From Papio anubis (taxonomy: Eukaryota > Chordata > Mammalia > Primates > Cercopithecidae): a stretch of 64,000 bases of DNA. Within the stretch, counting starts at the first letter, position 1. The number at the start of each line of letters is the position of its first letter. Shown here piece after piece: positions 1-16,232 of the stretch. Location: positions 167,036,782 through 167,100,781 of the forward strand of contig NC_044979.1 in assembly GCF_008728515.1 (NCBI RefSeq), given 5' to 3'. Under the pieces are notes generated by a model that worked only from the letters and a program-made list of their open reading frames with translations, ran no database searches and had not been told where the DNA came from. The translations under genes were made by a program, and so were the position numbers.

Positions 1-57
1 CCCGCCTCAGCCTCCCAAGGCACTGGGATTACAGGTATGAGCCACCGAGCCCACCCG
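1..57 (-). mobile_element. Alu fragment cut by window edge
   Basis: This is the reverse complement of the Alu 5' end (CCTCCCAAGGCACTGGGATT, then GAGCCACCGAGCCCACCC). The rest lies outside the window. It interrupts the LTR-like sequence that continues at 58. Confidence 0.9.
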
Positions 58-340
58 GGAGATTCTTGCAATCTTGCAAAACTGGCCTAATAGAATTCTT
101 GCTAAAGACAGGCCAAGGACTTACACATCAAAGGTGGAAAATGAGGAACTTAATCAGATTATCAAGGGTGGTCAGATATCAAGAATGAGAGGATAACCTA
201 GCAGGATTCTTTGCTAAGACTGGACCGGACAGGCCAAAGAGAGGATGGGGCCAGGGCCACAGCCTAGTCAAAAAGGGGGCTCAGAGGAGCCTGACTATGG
301 TCTCATCAAGGAAGGAATTATTGTCAAGGTAGGACTCTGG
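58..340 (-). mobile_element. LTR-like fragment, family not named
   Basis: This stretch shares phrases with 24440-25070: 'GATTCTTGCTAAA', 'AGACAGGCC', 'GGGGCTCAGAG..GCC' and 'GTCAAGGA', in the same order and orientation. The longer copy carries a minus-strand AATAAA, so both are read as antisense LTR sequence. An Alu interrupts the left end. I recognise the type but cannot name the family. Confidence 0.55.
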
Positions 341-2240
341 AATTCTGTATTTAACAAGCTCACTAAGATTTAGAAAGAAAAATAAGCTGAGGAAGACCTG
401 CACCAGGTCACATAGGCAAATACGGGACAGCCAGGACCTGAAGAAGTCCCCAGGGATTGGTCAGGTTGGATCCAGTGTTTCAGTGAACTAGTGTAGTAAA
501 TTGCAATGCGGCTCTCCATACATGTTACACAGGATTGAGAGCAACTTTGAACTGCCTTGAAGCAATTTCCGCAGAAAGCATATCTGCCTGGAAAGTAGAA
601 ACCTTAGACTGTGGAGTTTCATTTTACAACTTTAACTCGGAAAAGACAAAGGGAAAAGAGGATGGAAAGGAATGGGTTACAGAAGTGCCCAACGTGGGAT
701 AATGCCGGGCCTGTTGGACTCCCCAGCTGCTTTTGGTCATTGGGAATAATTAAACCCCCTAGTAACAGACAAGAAATAATGAACAGACATATCAGGGCCA
801 GCTCCCCAGATATTATAAAGGCATGGGAAGTAGGGGAGGCAACCTCTTCCCACAAGACAATTAGAGATGCACCCATAACCCAAAATGCTTTATAGAATTG
901 GGTTCAGAGTCTATGGACCATGCAGCTATATGTCAGTGGCATAATTCTTTTCCTTTTAAGGAAAGATCTGATATTTTAATGGTTTTTTAAACGTTATCAT
1001 GCAGAGCTAAGTGTTAATATTCCTTCGATGCATTCTCCTGCTTTTTAGCCTCTCTTGCCTTCCTTGCAAATCTGCCTGTTGAAGTCCTCCTTGACCATCA
1101 AGGACCAGTTTAAATGCCCTCATGTAAGAAATCTCACCTGACCCACAGTCACCACCACCCACCACTGGAATAAAATCCCTGATATCAGACTCCTGTGGTC
1201 CAGCAGTGGTGAACCTCTTTTAGCTTCTGAAATATAATTTCTGATGTTTATTAGAGGCAAAAAGAATCATATTTTATAGCCATGGTTTCTACAATGAGCC
1301 CTGAACTATTGTGTTTTTCCAAGTTTTCATTCTCAAATAAGCTCAGGCATCCTATCCCCCCTGCAGATCCCTAAAAACTGGGATTTGAAATTCACTGTAT
1401 GCAACATAAATCTGACTGGTTACGTAATATAAAACATCAGACAGAGCTGGCTTCCGTTCAAGTCATTTAGAACATGTTTCATAAAAGCTGAACCTCATGG
1501 GAGGCAGCCTCTCAAAAGCCAAAGCAAAGCTGCAGTTCATCCTTAGACCCTCCTTGGTCTCAAATTAAAATATCCAGGAGGATAGAAATTGATGAGATTT
1601 CATTAAGTAAAAAATTTCATGAAAATCAATCCTAACCTCTGTAGCTCCCAGCAGCGGGACCAGTGTTTATATGAACAGCATTAAAGATAAGCTGTCCCAC
1701 GGAAATTACAGCAGCAGTTATCAAACAACTTTAATGCACTCTTCAGTGGAGGCACTAAAATTTAGAATCCGCACTGGCTTTTCTGTCGTTCACAGCGCAG
1801 CGCTGAGTCAGCCTGCAACCACATAAGAAAACAGCTGTTGAGAAATACAGCTTCCTGATTTAAAAATAAATCAGTAAATTTCTACTAAAAGTTTCTGCTA
1901 AATTCCTTATTGCATTATAGTTCAAAGGAGGGGTGAAATATCTAGAATGCCACAGTGGTTTTTAAGTATAAGGGGTTCGATCTGATGAATTTCATGTTTG
2001 TGCTCTGGGACTTTAATAGAAAAAAAATGAAGGATAGATGACAAATTGCTACAATATTAATTTCATACTTACATTCTCCATAAGGCATGAAGCAAAATTC
2101 GTCAGCTTGAGGGAAATGAGACTGGACTAATTATCAAGACCTCAGCAAATAATGATCCAATATCCAAAGAACTACAGTCTGCCATTAAATTTGTGACAAT
2201 TTTTTTTAAAAGTTGGCAAACTTTTCTAAGAAATAAGAGA
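341..2240. other. No gene seen; mostly unassigned sequence
   Basis: No convincing exon is present. Two overlapping short open frames at 611-895 (+) and 619-876 (-) are unrecognised and lack coding character. Positions 1025-1250 look weakly like an L2 or MIR tail. The part from about 1480 to 2100 is free of recognisable young repeats and contains an AP-1-type TGAGTCA (around 1804) and runs of short AT motifs, so it is a weak regulatory candidate. Confidence 0.5.
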
Positions 2241-4899
<2,659 letters not shown>

Positions 4900-5252
4900 G
4901 GCCAGGCACAGTGGCTTACACCTGTAATCCGAGCACTTTGGGAGGCTGAGGAAGGAGATCACTTGAGTCCAGGAGTGCGAGACCAGCCTGACCAACGAAG
5001 GGAAACCCCAACTCTACACAATTTTTCTTTCTTCATTTTACTATAGCTGCTAGCAACTGGGAAGAAATTTTTTTTAATTAGCAGGGTGTAGTGGTGTACA
5101 CCTGTAGTCCCAGCTCTCAGGAGGCTGAGGTGGGAGGACTGCTTGAGCACAGGAGGTCAAGCCTGCAGTGAGCTGTGTTCATGCCACTGCACTCCAGCCT
5201 GGGCAACAGAGCGAGACCCTATCTCGAGAAGATTTAAAAAAAAAAAAAAAAA
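4900..5252 (+). mobile_element. Old Alu (AluJ type) with internal insertion
   Basis: It starts GGCCAGGCACAGTGGCTTAC and ends GAGCGAGACC..ATCTCGAGAA with an A-rich tail. About 45 bp of non-Alu sequence (5020-5066) sits in the A-rich linker between the monomers. Older diagnostic positions and high divergence suggest AluJ. Confidence 0.9.
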
Positions 5253-5538
5253 GGAAGAAAAGCAAGGGGAAGGAAAAAAGGAAAGAAAAATGGAGAAAGC
5301 AGAGAAAGAGGAAAGAAATTCTCTTAAGATCAATAAATTAGAATAAAGGAGGAAGAATATGAGAATGATCTGAATGTGTTAAAAACTGAGCTGTGAGTTC
5401 GGAGATAAGAGGGGCAGAAGCAAATGGAAGTGAAGAGACTGTGGCTCACGTGTTTCCCCGAAGCATCTGCAGGAATGCTGGTCAGATGCCTGCCAGCCTG
5501 AGAAATGAGGAGGCGGACAGTGACTAGGTATGAGAGCT
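5253..5538. other. A/G-rich then unassigned sequence
   Basis: A decayed A-rich tail (GGAAAGAAAAATGG type) grades into unassigned sequence. No gene seen. Confidence 0.5.
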
Positions 5539-6008
5539 TGTACTAGTCACGGTTCTCATGAGAAACAGAATCCATACATATGTACACACATGCACAACAC
5601 ACATGTATATATCTGCATAAAGATATTTATTATAAGGAATTGGCTCGTGTGATTATGGAGGTTAACACATCTGAAGATCTGCAGTTGGCAAACTGGAGAA
5701 CCAGGAGAGCAATGGTGGCGTTCCAGTCCAAGACCAAAAGCAGGAGGGAAAAACTGATGTCCCAGCTCCAAAGACCGTCAGGCAGGACAAATTCCCCCTC
5801 ACTCAGGGGTAGGGCCAGAGTTTTGTTCTATTCAGGCCTTCAGCTGAAAGGAGAGGAGGAGAAACAAGGCCAATCTCTTTCACTCAGTCTACTGATTTCA
5901 AGGTTCACCTCATCCAAAAACACCCTCATAGAAACAACCAGAATATCTGACCAGATATCTGGGCACCTTGTGGCCCAGTCAAGTTGACACACAAAATTAA
6001 CCACCACA
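5539..6008 (-). mobile_element. ERVL-type solitary LTR (MLT2-like)
   Basis: The reverse complement runs from TGTGGTGGTTAATTTTGTGT to ..ACCGTGACTAGTACA, with TG..CA ends. Internal phrases match the dispersed LTR family I know as MLT2: GTCAACTTGACTGGGCCAC, GGCCTGAATAGAACAAAA and CCAATTCCTTATAATAAA. The last contains the poly(A) signal. No flanking provirus is visible. The family name is from memory. Confidence 0.7.
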
Positions 6009-6123
6009 GCACTCACTGTGTAATAGGCCCCAACAAAAACACATAAGGAACACTGGTCACTCCTAAAACATCTACACTGACCAAGATTAGACGACAAAAT
6101 CTAAATCAGAAGTGCAACTTGGA

Positions 6124-6240
6124 GGCCAGGTGTGGTGGCTCATGCCTGTAATCGCAGCACTTTGAGAGTTGTAGGTGGGCGGATTACCTGAGGTCAAGAG
6201 TTTGAGACCAGCCTGGCCAACATGGCAAAACCCCATCTCG
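6124..6240 (+). mobile_element. Outer Alu, left part (interrupted)
   Basis: This is the left part of an Alu split by the AluY at 6241-6529; it resumes at 6530. The outer duplication AGAAGTGCAACTTGGA is perfect at 6108-6123 and 6718-6733. Confidence 0.93.
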
Positions 6241-6529
6241 GCCGGGCGCGGTGGCTCAAGCCTGTAATCCCAGCACTTTGGGAGGCCGAGGCGGGTGGAT
6301 CACGAGGTCAGGAGATCGAGACTATCCTGGCTAACATGGTGAAACCCTGTCTCTAATTAAAAAATACAAAACTGAAGCTGGGCGGTGGCGGCCACTGTAG
6401 TCTCAGCCACGGGAGCTGGAGGAGAACATGAAACCTTGGAGGCGGAGCTAGGCAGCGGAGCCAAGATCACGCCACTGCACTCCAGCCTCGGAGGAAGTGA
6501 AGCCAGACTGCCTCAAAAAAAAAAACCAT
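6241..6529 (+). mobile_element. AluY (monkey type) nested in an Alu
   Basis: It starts GGCCGGGCGCGGTGGCTCAA, the GGCTCAAGCCTG variant typical of cercopithecoid AluY. The first 110 bp are near consensus. From about 6355 the sequence breaks up with many single-base gaps and insertions, unlike normal Alu decay. The inner duplication is CCCCATCTC / ACCATCTC. Confidence 0.88.
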
Positions 6530-6717
6530 CTCTATTAAAATACAAAGAATTATTGCTATTTATTATGTGTCTGTAGTCCTGAAGCCACTAGGGAGGCGGA
6601 GGCATCTATCCAGCCTCGACGAGGCACAGAGACCGGCAATGGAGTCAAGATTGCGCCACCGGCACTCCAGCCTGGGTGACAGAGTGAGACTCCATCTCAA
6701 TTTAAAAAAAAAAAAAA
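6530..6717 (+). mobile_element. Outer Alu, right part (damaged)
   Basis: This continues the Alu begun at 6124. The stretch from 6536 to about 6650 aligns to the right monomer only in pieces, with many small indels. It becomes normal again from GCACTCCAGCCTGGGTGACA to the tail. Confidence 0.85.
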
Positions 6718-6884
6718 AGAAGTGCAACTTGGAGAAGCCCAAGGAAGGTGCTGAGCATGGCGGTGTCTTGCAAATATTCCTTCCCAGCTCCACCACAGAC
6801 CTCAGGCTATAACTTCCCTGTCACTCAAGACTCCACAATCAGAACTAGGGCAGCTCTCAGAACCTCTACAAGACAGGATGGCAA

Positions 6885-7767
<883 letters not shown>

Positions 7768-8694
7768 TTTTTTAATTAAATGCCTTTTTCCTCCACAAAG
7801 TTTCTGCCCAGAAACACACCAGCCACTTCCACAGAGAAATCTTCCTGGCAACTGTCACAACTCCCTTTTCTTTCTATCCAGGGTACACATGGATTTGCAG
7901 CCAGACAACTGACTACGTCAAGTACCAAGAGAGGTCCCTGCAGATTGACCAAGCTTAGGCAGAAAATGTTCACACTGAAGCATAATTGAATTAGGCAGAA
8001 AAGCAAATGCCTGGCAGGTTGGTTGAGAGGGAGGCCAGAAGGGTCTGGGGGACTTCTTTGGGCAGCCAGGCCAATAATCAGGCAGCAACCACATAACGGG
8101 CCTTGCCTCTTCCCTCCCCGCAGAACATAAGGGATAATGGAAGGAGCTGCTCGTGAATCGTGCAGCTGCAGCAAACAGGCCTCCTGGGCCCCGAAAGCAC
8201 TGCTACCCTTTTCCCCACTGCCTGTTATTGGACAAAGGCAAGATGCAATTTCCCTTCTTCCCAGAATATACAAGACAACTCTGTATCCTATCATAACTGG
8301 AATCCTCCAAATTACCTCTTTTCAGAGAGGCCCCATCCAACTTCCCTACAGAAACAACAGTGCTTCTCTCATATTCCAAAGAGAAGCACGTCCAAGATGT
8401 TTCTTGGAATGTTTCCTTGACTTTCTGCAAGAAGCAGGTCGTGTTTAACGGTGCCAGCTCCTCCTGCAGCTCTATTGTTAGGAAATGTCATTCCTGCCCC
8501 TGGGCACCCTGCCTCCCACCCAGATCTCAGATTCTTCAGGGCAGAACAGGTGCTTTCTCCCTGCATACTGCTTTCCTGGGCTTGGGAAAATGCAGAGCAC
8601 ATACTCAAAGGACCTCAGTGAAGGGCAGCACTGTCCCACAGAAGCACCAGGGGGACAGGGGGACTCTCTTCCCTCCTTGATAGTTGTATTAGTC
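7768..8694. other. Unassigned, repeat-poor sequence
   Basis: No transposon family recognised. Open frames exist on both strands, the longest 172 codons (7776-8294, minus), but they overlap each other and match nothing known. The moderately GC-rich composition would fit unique or regulatory DNA. Confidence 0.45.
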
Positions 8695-9044
8695 TGTTTT
8701 CATGCTGCTGATAAAGACATACCTGCGACTGAGTAATTTATAAGAACAAAGTGCAAGGGACTCACAGTTCCACATCGCTGGGGAGGCCTCACAATCATGG
8801 CGGAAGGTGAAATGCACATCTTACATTGGTGTCAGGCCAGAGAGAATGAGAGCTGAGCGAAAAGGGTTTCCCCTTTTAAAACCATCAGATCTCGCGAGAC
8901 TTATTCACTACCACGAGAACAGTACCGAGGAATCCACCCCCATGACTCAATTACCTCCCACCGGGTCCCCCCCACAACATGTGGGAATTATGGGAGCTAC
9001 AATTCAAGATGAGATTTGGGTGGGGACACAGTCAAACCATATCA
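8695..9044 (-). mobile_element. THE1-type MaLR solitary LTR
   Basis: The reverse complement runs from TGATATGGTTTG to AGACTAATACA. It carries the THE1 phrases CCCACCCAAATCTCATCTTG, TCCCACATGTTGTGGG and GAGGCCTCCCCAGC. Near-complete duplication: ATAGT before, AGAGT after (4 of 5). No internal region is attached. Confidence 0.92.
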
Positions 9045-9817
9045 AGAGTCTATCAAAACAGTCCTTGTGGGCTTCAGAATTCATTAAGCAGCTCCTAATC
9101 CACCTAGTAGTCAACTAAGCTAAGGGAAGCTAAACTGAGATTCTCAGAGGAAAAACAAAGGTTCGTTCTGGATGGATATGGCTGAGGTCCCACATGCTAG
9201 GACAGGCCCCAGCATCTTCATCATCCCGTGGAGTGATATGCGGCTCCGAGGCCAGCATAAATCAGGACCAGAGCCACAGGCGCCGCCAGCCCACCAAGCC
9301 ACAGGCTTGCCACAGCGCCATCCATCACACTGGCTAATACCAAGCTGCCTAGCCACCAGCAGAGTTGGCCACAGGGACAGGAGGGCTTGGTAACTCCGGC
9401 TGCCAAACAGCAGCATGTTTGATTTAGTATTATATTTTTCTCATGGATTTTTAAATTCAGATAATTCACCCCACATTCCTTTTATAGATGTATATATACA
9501 CACTGCATAGAGGGAAGTTAGCCAAGTCTACACATGGCTGAGTAATCCAATTTCAATGACCTTGATGATCCTAACGTAAAGAAAGGCACTGGGCCTAAGT
9601 GGACCAGAGTCTGCAGTTCAGAGAAAGAGCAAATGCAGAGGCTTGGGAGGGGTAATGGGAAATGTGGCCAAGGACATCCCAGGAAGGACGGACAAGCTCC
9701 GAACCAACACAGCAGAAATGTGGAAGTGAAGCAATTTGTTCATAGAGAAAAGGGTGGACAATTAAGCCAACACTAGGCAACAGGCTCTGGGAGGAACTCG
9801 GTACCAGACAGAGTGAA

Positions 9818-9820
<3 letters not shown>
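9045..9820. other. Unassigned sequence
   Basis: No repeat family or exon recognised. A GC-richer block at 9180-9410 gives overlapping minus-strand frames with hydrophobic translations that match no protein I know. Confidence 0.4.
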
Positions 9821-9871
<51 letters not shown>

Positions 9872-9920
9872 AGAGACACAGAGAAAGAGAAAGAGAGATA
9901 AAGAGAGAGTAAGAGATACA
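9821..9920. repeat. (GT)25 microsatellite with GA-rich flank
   Basis: 25 uninterrupted GT units (9821-9870) are followed by an imperfect AGAGA-rich tract to about 9920. The alternating purine-pyrimidine run can adopt Z-DNA, and it is likely length-polymorphic. Confidence 0.97.
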
Positions 9921-10332
9921 AAAACTAGTGTTTAGGAAGATGGTTTACAAAGGACATGCCCAGGAAAATTTGAGAGTACTTCGTAAGTGCAAGGAAACTG
10001 AAAATGACAAAGAAAAAGAAGGGTCAGTGCTAACACTCAGACTAAAAATCCAGTGGCTGGAAGACTGGAGGTGATGCTAATAGAGATGAAGAAGTTGGAA
10101 GAGCAAAAACAGTGAGTTTGGGTTTCAGGTTGAACTTCCAAGATCGGCAGACCACCTTATAGAGGGCACATCCTAAGGTGATCGATCCCAAATGATCCAT
10201 GTTTCTTACATAACCCCTCCCCTTGAAAGTAGGCAGGACATGACAAAATGATGGGATGTCACTCCACAGATGATATTTCATTATGTAAGACTTCATCTAA
10301 GTAGGCTGGGCCTTGAAAAAGCAAACTGCCGA
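9921..10332. other. Unassigned sequence
   Basis: No gene or clear repeat is visible up to the truncated Alu. Confidence 0.45.
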
Positions 10333-10545
10333 GCTCAGGAGTTCAAGACCAGCCCGGCCAACATGATGAAATCCTGTCTCTACTAAAAATACAAAAAGTT
10401 GGCCAGGCATGGTGGCACACATCTGTAGTCCCAGCTACTGGGGAGGCTAAGGCATGAGAATTGCTTGAGCCCAGGAGACGGACATTGCAGTGAGCCAAAT
10501 CGCACCACTGTACTCCGGCCTGGGCCATTTATTTCAAAATAACAA
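10333..10545 (+). mobile_element. 5'-truncated Alu upstream of the MTRES1 retrocopy
   Basis: It begins inside the left monomer (GAGCTCAGGAGTTCAAGACC) and ends with GCCTGGGCCATTTATTTCAA and an AACAACAAC tail. It abuts the retrocopy and supplies an in-frame ATG at 10490, upstream of the retrocopy's own ATG. Confidence 0.9.
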
Positions 10546-10555
10546 CAACAAAAGA

Positions 10556-11350
10556 AAGGTTATAAGCGCCATGGCTATGACTAGCATCGAATTGCTTGCC
10601 GGTGTTTTAAGAAAGCCAGATACCTGGATTGGACTCTGGGGTGTTCTCCAAGGGACACCTTCGTCACACAAACTCTGTACTTCCTGGAATCAGTACAGCA
10701 CTAAGTTACATGCACCAAATTATAAAAGACTTATCCATAATATTTTCTCACTGAAATTCTCAAGGCTTTTAATATCTCCAGAATATATTTTTCCCTTTCC
10801 CATAAGACTCAAAAGTAATAAAAGCTCTAATAAATCTACTACAAAGTCAGCACAAAAAGTAGAAGATGAAGAGGACTCTGATGAAGAAAGCGATCATGAG
10901 ATGAGTGAGCAGGAAGAGGAGCTTGAGGATGACCCTAATATAGTCAAAGGCTATCAAGACCTGGAAAAAGCAGTGCAGTCCTTTCAGTACGATGATGTCC
11001 TGAAGACAGGCCTAGATATTGGGAGAAACCAAGCGGAAGATGCATTCTACAAAGGTGAACTCAAGCTGAATGGGGAAAAGTTATGGAAGAAAAATAGCAT
11101 GGTCAAAGTGGGAGATACATTGGATCTTCTCGTTGGAGAGGATAAAGCAGCAGGAACAGAGACAGTGACGAGGATTCTCCTGAAAAAAGTGTTTGAAGAC
11201 TGAAAGTGAAAAATAGAGTGGTGTTATGGCAGTGGAAAAACTTAAAGTTGCCTAGGAAGAGAATGTCTAAATAAATGGATTGCTTTTTAGCAATAAAGCT
11301 GCTTTTTAGTGGTAGAGGAAAGGGTCAACTGGAAAAGAAAAATAGAAAAT
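10556..11350 (+). pseudogene. MTRES1: Processed retrocopy of MTRES1 (C6orf203)
   Basis: The parent encodes mitochondrial transcription rescue factor 1, an RNA-binding mitochondrial matrix protein that supports mitochondrial transcription under stress and acts in ribosome quality control. Here a single uninterrupted frame from ATG 10571 to TGA 11203 gives 210 residues; the parent has 240 as I recall it. Visible parts are: an N-terminal segment with Arg/Lys and hydrophobic residues, fitting a targeting peptide (1-45); an acidic stretch (98-121, EDEEDSDEESDHEMSEQEEE); and the S4-like RNA-binding region (about 138-208, including KTGLDIGRN, AEDAFYKGEL and VKVGDTLDLL). Compared with the remembered parent, about four codons are missing after residue 41. 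A small deletion at the 3' end shifts the frame at KKVFED, so the last 25-30 basic residues are lost; their codons remain as decayed sequence to 11273. No introns, an AATAAA at 11290 and an A-rich remnant at 11331-11349 mark retroposition. It is probably untranslated, but the frame is unusually intact. Confidence 0.93.
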
Positions 11351-11467
11351 TGCCATGTTGGAACTGCCCATGGAGGGGCTGTGTGGCAGGAACTGTGGGT
11401 GTCTACAGGTAGTGAGAATGGCCTCTAAGCACTGAGGTGACCTCCAGCTGACAGCCATTAAGAAGCC
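11351..11467. other. Unassigned sequence
   Basis: A short unique stretch lies between the retrocopy tail and the next Alu. Confidence 0.5.
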
Positions 11468-11814
<347 letters not shown>

Positions 11815-11864
11815 TTAAAAAGGAAATGGACAAAAAAGGGGGAAAAATAAATGTGCTACAAAGA

Positions 11865-12310
11865 CTGACATGACCTGGCCTGCTTGACCTCACTGAACCT
11901 TCTACACGCTCCTTGCTCAGCCTGGTCCAGGCACACTGGCCACATTTCTGTTGCTCCCACTCCAGCACAAGCTGTTATTACCTCTTCCCAGAATGCTTTT
12001 CCTCCATAGCCACATTTTCTTCCATTGTTTGCCCAAAGCCTTTCCCATAAATGCCTACCCTAACCAATGTATTTTTAACTGCACTTCAGTTACCTCATGA
12101 GCTGCTGTACTTTTATCCAGATCATTTATCAGCTTCTGCCATGCTATGAGATTTACTATTTGTTATGTTGATTGTTTTCTGTCTCCCCCTGCTAGAATGC
12201 AAGCTCCACAAAGACCGATTTTTGTCTGTATTTTTTGCTGATAAATTCCAAGAGTTCAGAACAATACATAGCACAAAACACGTGCTCAGGAAAATATTTA
12301 CTGAATGGTT
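11865..12310 (+). mobile_element. L2 LINE 3' end
   Basis: Phrases of the L2 3' end occur in order: CTTGCTCAGCC.., CCAGAATGCTTTTCCTCC, CTGTCTCCCCCTGCTAGAAT, GCAAGCTCCACAAAGACCGA, CAGAACAATACATAGCAC and GAAAATATTTACTGAATG. Confidence 0.85.
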
Positions 12311-13025
12311 CAAGGCAGTCATTAAGCAATGAGATGGGTCTACATGTATTACTATGTAGTAAGATGCCCATGAGATTTCATAAGATTAAAAATTTTAACA
12401 GCATGTCAGAAAACAGCACGTGTACTATGATCTTTTTTATATATGTATAAAACAAAAACTCTCCTTTCCTAGCAATCCATTCCTGAAGTCTTAACATGGG
12501 CCAGAGCAAGGTAAGCGTTCACACAGGAAGGGGAGGCCATGGTGTCACTGAGTAGGGTGTCCAACCTGACCCAGCAAGGTGAGGAAGGGGCCATGTGGAA
12601 CAGCAGCCCAGTACACGTGTCTGAGCCAAGCATGACAAGGAGGGCATCCACGTGAGAGGAGGTAGAGCCAGGAAAGAGAGATTGGTTACATGCATGCCAA
12701 TTGACCAAATAAGTAAAGATATGAAGGATAATGGGCACCAGAGTTTTGCTTGCTGGAGAAGCCATTTAAATGTGGAAAAGGAGAAAACTAGAATGAACCT
12801 TGTGGAGCTGAATCAGAATTGAAGGCATCAATGTGAACTCATGTATGTGAAGATGTAACTCCCTAGTGAGCGTCTCGGGACAGTGACTCCCCAATAAGCA
12901 ATGAGCACATCTTAAGCCCAGATTTTGGTTTCTATGTCCCAGTGTCAACTAAAAGAAACCACGACTCCTTAGAGAAATGGCTGGTTCCCCTGCTGGGGCA
13001 AGCAAAGAATAAGATGAGCCTAGAG
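12311..13025. other. Unassigned sequence
   Basis: No gene recognised. The 98-codon minus-strand frame at 12469-12765 is not supported by any motif. An old interspersed repeat may be present but I cannot name it. Confidence 0.4.
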
Positions 13026-14272
<1,247 letters not shown>

Positions 14273-15849
14273 ATAGGTTGGTCCACAGATCATTTCTGGA
14301 AGGGTGCAGGAGAAACAGAGGAGGCTCAGGAAGGAAGACGCTCCTATCAGCTCTGCAGGGTCACTGTGCGTTCTCTGCTGGCACAGAGAGGGTCATACCT
14401 GGCGGAACCTGGGACCAGGCGGAACCTGGGAGCAGGTGCATGAGGACCAGCAGCATCCCTGCCGCCCTGGCAAGGGTGAGCTTCCTCGAGCTCCTGTTCC
14501 CATATCCGCTTGTCACTCAGGGCAAAGGGCCTTTGCCAGGGAAAACTGGGAAACGTCTGCTGCATTTGGAAGATTCTTTAAGATAAGATGAAAAAGTTGG
14601 CAAATTTCTCACACTGTTTCTTTCTTTATTGTTTTAGGTTGCAAAGAGGTTTGTGATGTACTACAGTTGATCAACGTTCATGTTTTTAAAAGTTGTTACT
14701 TGGAAATGTTTTATGATAGGTATGTAATCCCCATGGACTCACAATATGGCTTCAACTATTCAATCCTAGTTCGCTATACTCCCCCAACACTGGCTTATTT
14801 ATTTTGAAGAAAATAAGCATCCTATTCCATCATCCATTAATACCTCAACACTTATTTCTAAAAGAGAAGGACCTTTTACTAAACATCATCGCACCCACCC
14901 AGCCCCCATCCTTAACACCACCAATTAACCATTTCCTGGTTAAATGTCCCTGATTTTGTCTCCCTCTCTCTCCTTCTCTCACAGTCATCGTGTTCAAATC
15001 AGGATCCATACAAGATCCAACATTGCACTTAGTTGATTTGATTCTTCAGTTCCTTCCACAGATTCCTTCTATTTCTTTTCTTTTTGCAATGTTTTTCATA
15101 GTTTTCCTTTTCCAGTCCAACATCTTTGCAGTTTAAGATGCTCTTCTCTCCCTCTTTTTCACTGACTCCCCATGTCTCCTCCCTGATCATTTTTTTTTTT
15201 GTAAAGAAAATTTCTTATTAACAAATCTTCCATGGGCCCAAAATACGGCACTTTATGTTCAGGCTCCGGCAGGGAGCTCAGTGGAGGAGGTAGAGAGCTC
15301 TGCTAATTCCGACACCAACTTCACAGAAAACAAAAGTGCAAGTAAATTCCACAGAAACACCCAGACGGTCATTGCTCTACCATTAACCAAGATTTGGGTG
15401 CACCACTGTCCCTCTTAGCTTCCTCATCTTCAAATTAAAGGGACTCAGAAAGATCACGATAATGACAGCCATGACAAGGACATGAACAGAATATTTACTG
15501 TTTGCCCTAAGGTCCCTCGAGATTCCTTCCAGTCAAGACTTTCTCTGTGATTTTAAGTATCAAACACACTTAAATATATTAGTGAAGAACAGTATTCTGC
15601 TTAGGGGATAAATATTTCATAAATGACAAATGAAAAGTAAGACAACGATAACAAAGGAATGGAGACCACAAATGTAGATGATAAAAGAAAACTTCAGTCA
15701 TCAACATATCTAAATTTGAATAACACGCTATGTTTCAAAGCACTTTCTTATACATTAGCAAATCTCAGCCACACTAATAGGTAAATGATACAGAATGGTA
15801 TAAAAGGTTAATGGTGGAACCTTGGGTATGCAGGTGTTTCACTAAACCA
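14273..15849. other. Unassigned sequence
   Basis: No exon recognised. Frames at 14260-14591 on both strands overlap and look non-coding. 14940-15190 is pyrimidine-rich and may be very old LINE sequence; a T11 run lies at 15189-15199. Confidence 0.45.
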
Positions 15850-16068
15850 GTGGATCTCAACCAGGGTCATCTTATGTCCCCCAACCTCCTGCCTCCAGGG
15901 GTCATTTAGCAATGTCTGGGGACATTTTGGTTGTCCCAACTAGGAGCGTGTCCTGACCTCTACAGGGAAGCGGCCAAGGCTGAGCTGAAACATCCTTCAC
16001 TACTTGCCACAGAATGCACCATAAAGAATTATCCAGCCCACAATGTCAGCAGTTCAGAAACTGAGAGA
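15850..16068 (-). mobile_element. MER5A, hAT-Charlie DNA transposon
   Basis: The phrases GTGGATCTCAACCAGGGTCA, GCAATGTCTGGGGACATTTT, GGTTGTCCCAACTAGGAGCG, AAAGAATTATCCAGCCCACA and ATGTCAGCAG occur in MER5A order. No transposase is encoded. Strand assignment is uncertain. Confidence 0.85.
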
Positions 16069-16232
16069 TCCTAAGATAGGCAAGTCCCCTTGTTACCCAA
16101 GTGAAACGGTACTAGGCCAAGGGGACTTGGGAGGCTACTGAGGCCTGAAGCCACAGGAAGTCAGACATTCCGTGTTATAATCCTCCACACTGTGGGCTAC
16201 CCTAACACATGAGGTTCGATAAGAAAACAATC

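Noticed and set aside
7776..8294. 172-codon minus-strand frame
   Set aside because: No motif, no known homologue, overlapped by open frames on the other strand, and one end reaches an Alu border. Not enough for a gene call.
9595..9921. 108-codon frame with a Thr-His repeat
   Set aside because: The repeat is the translation of the (GT)25 microsatellite.
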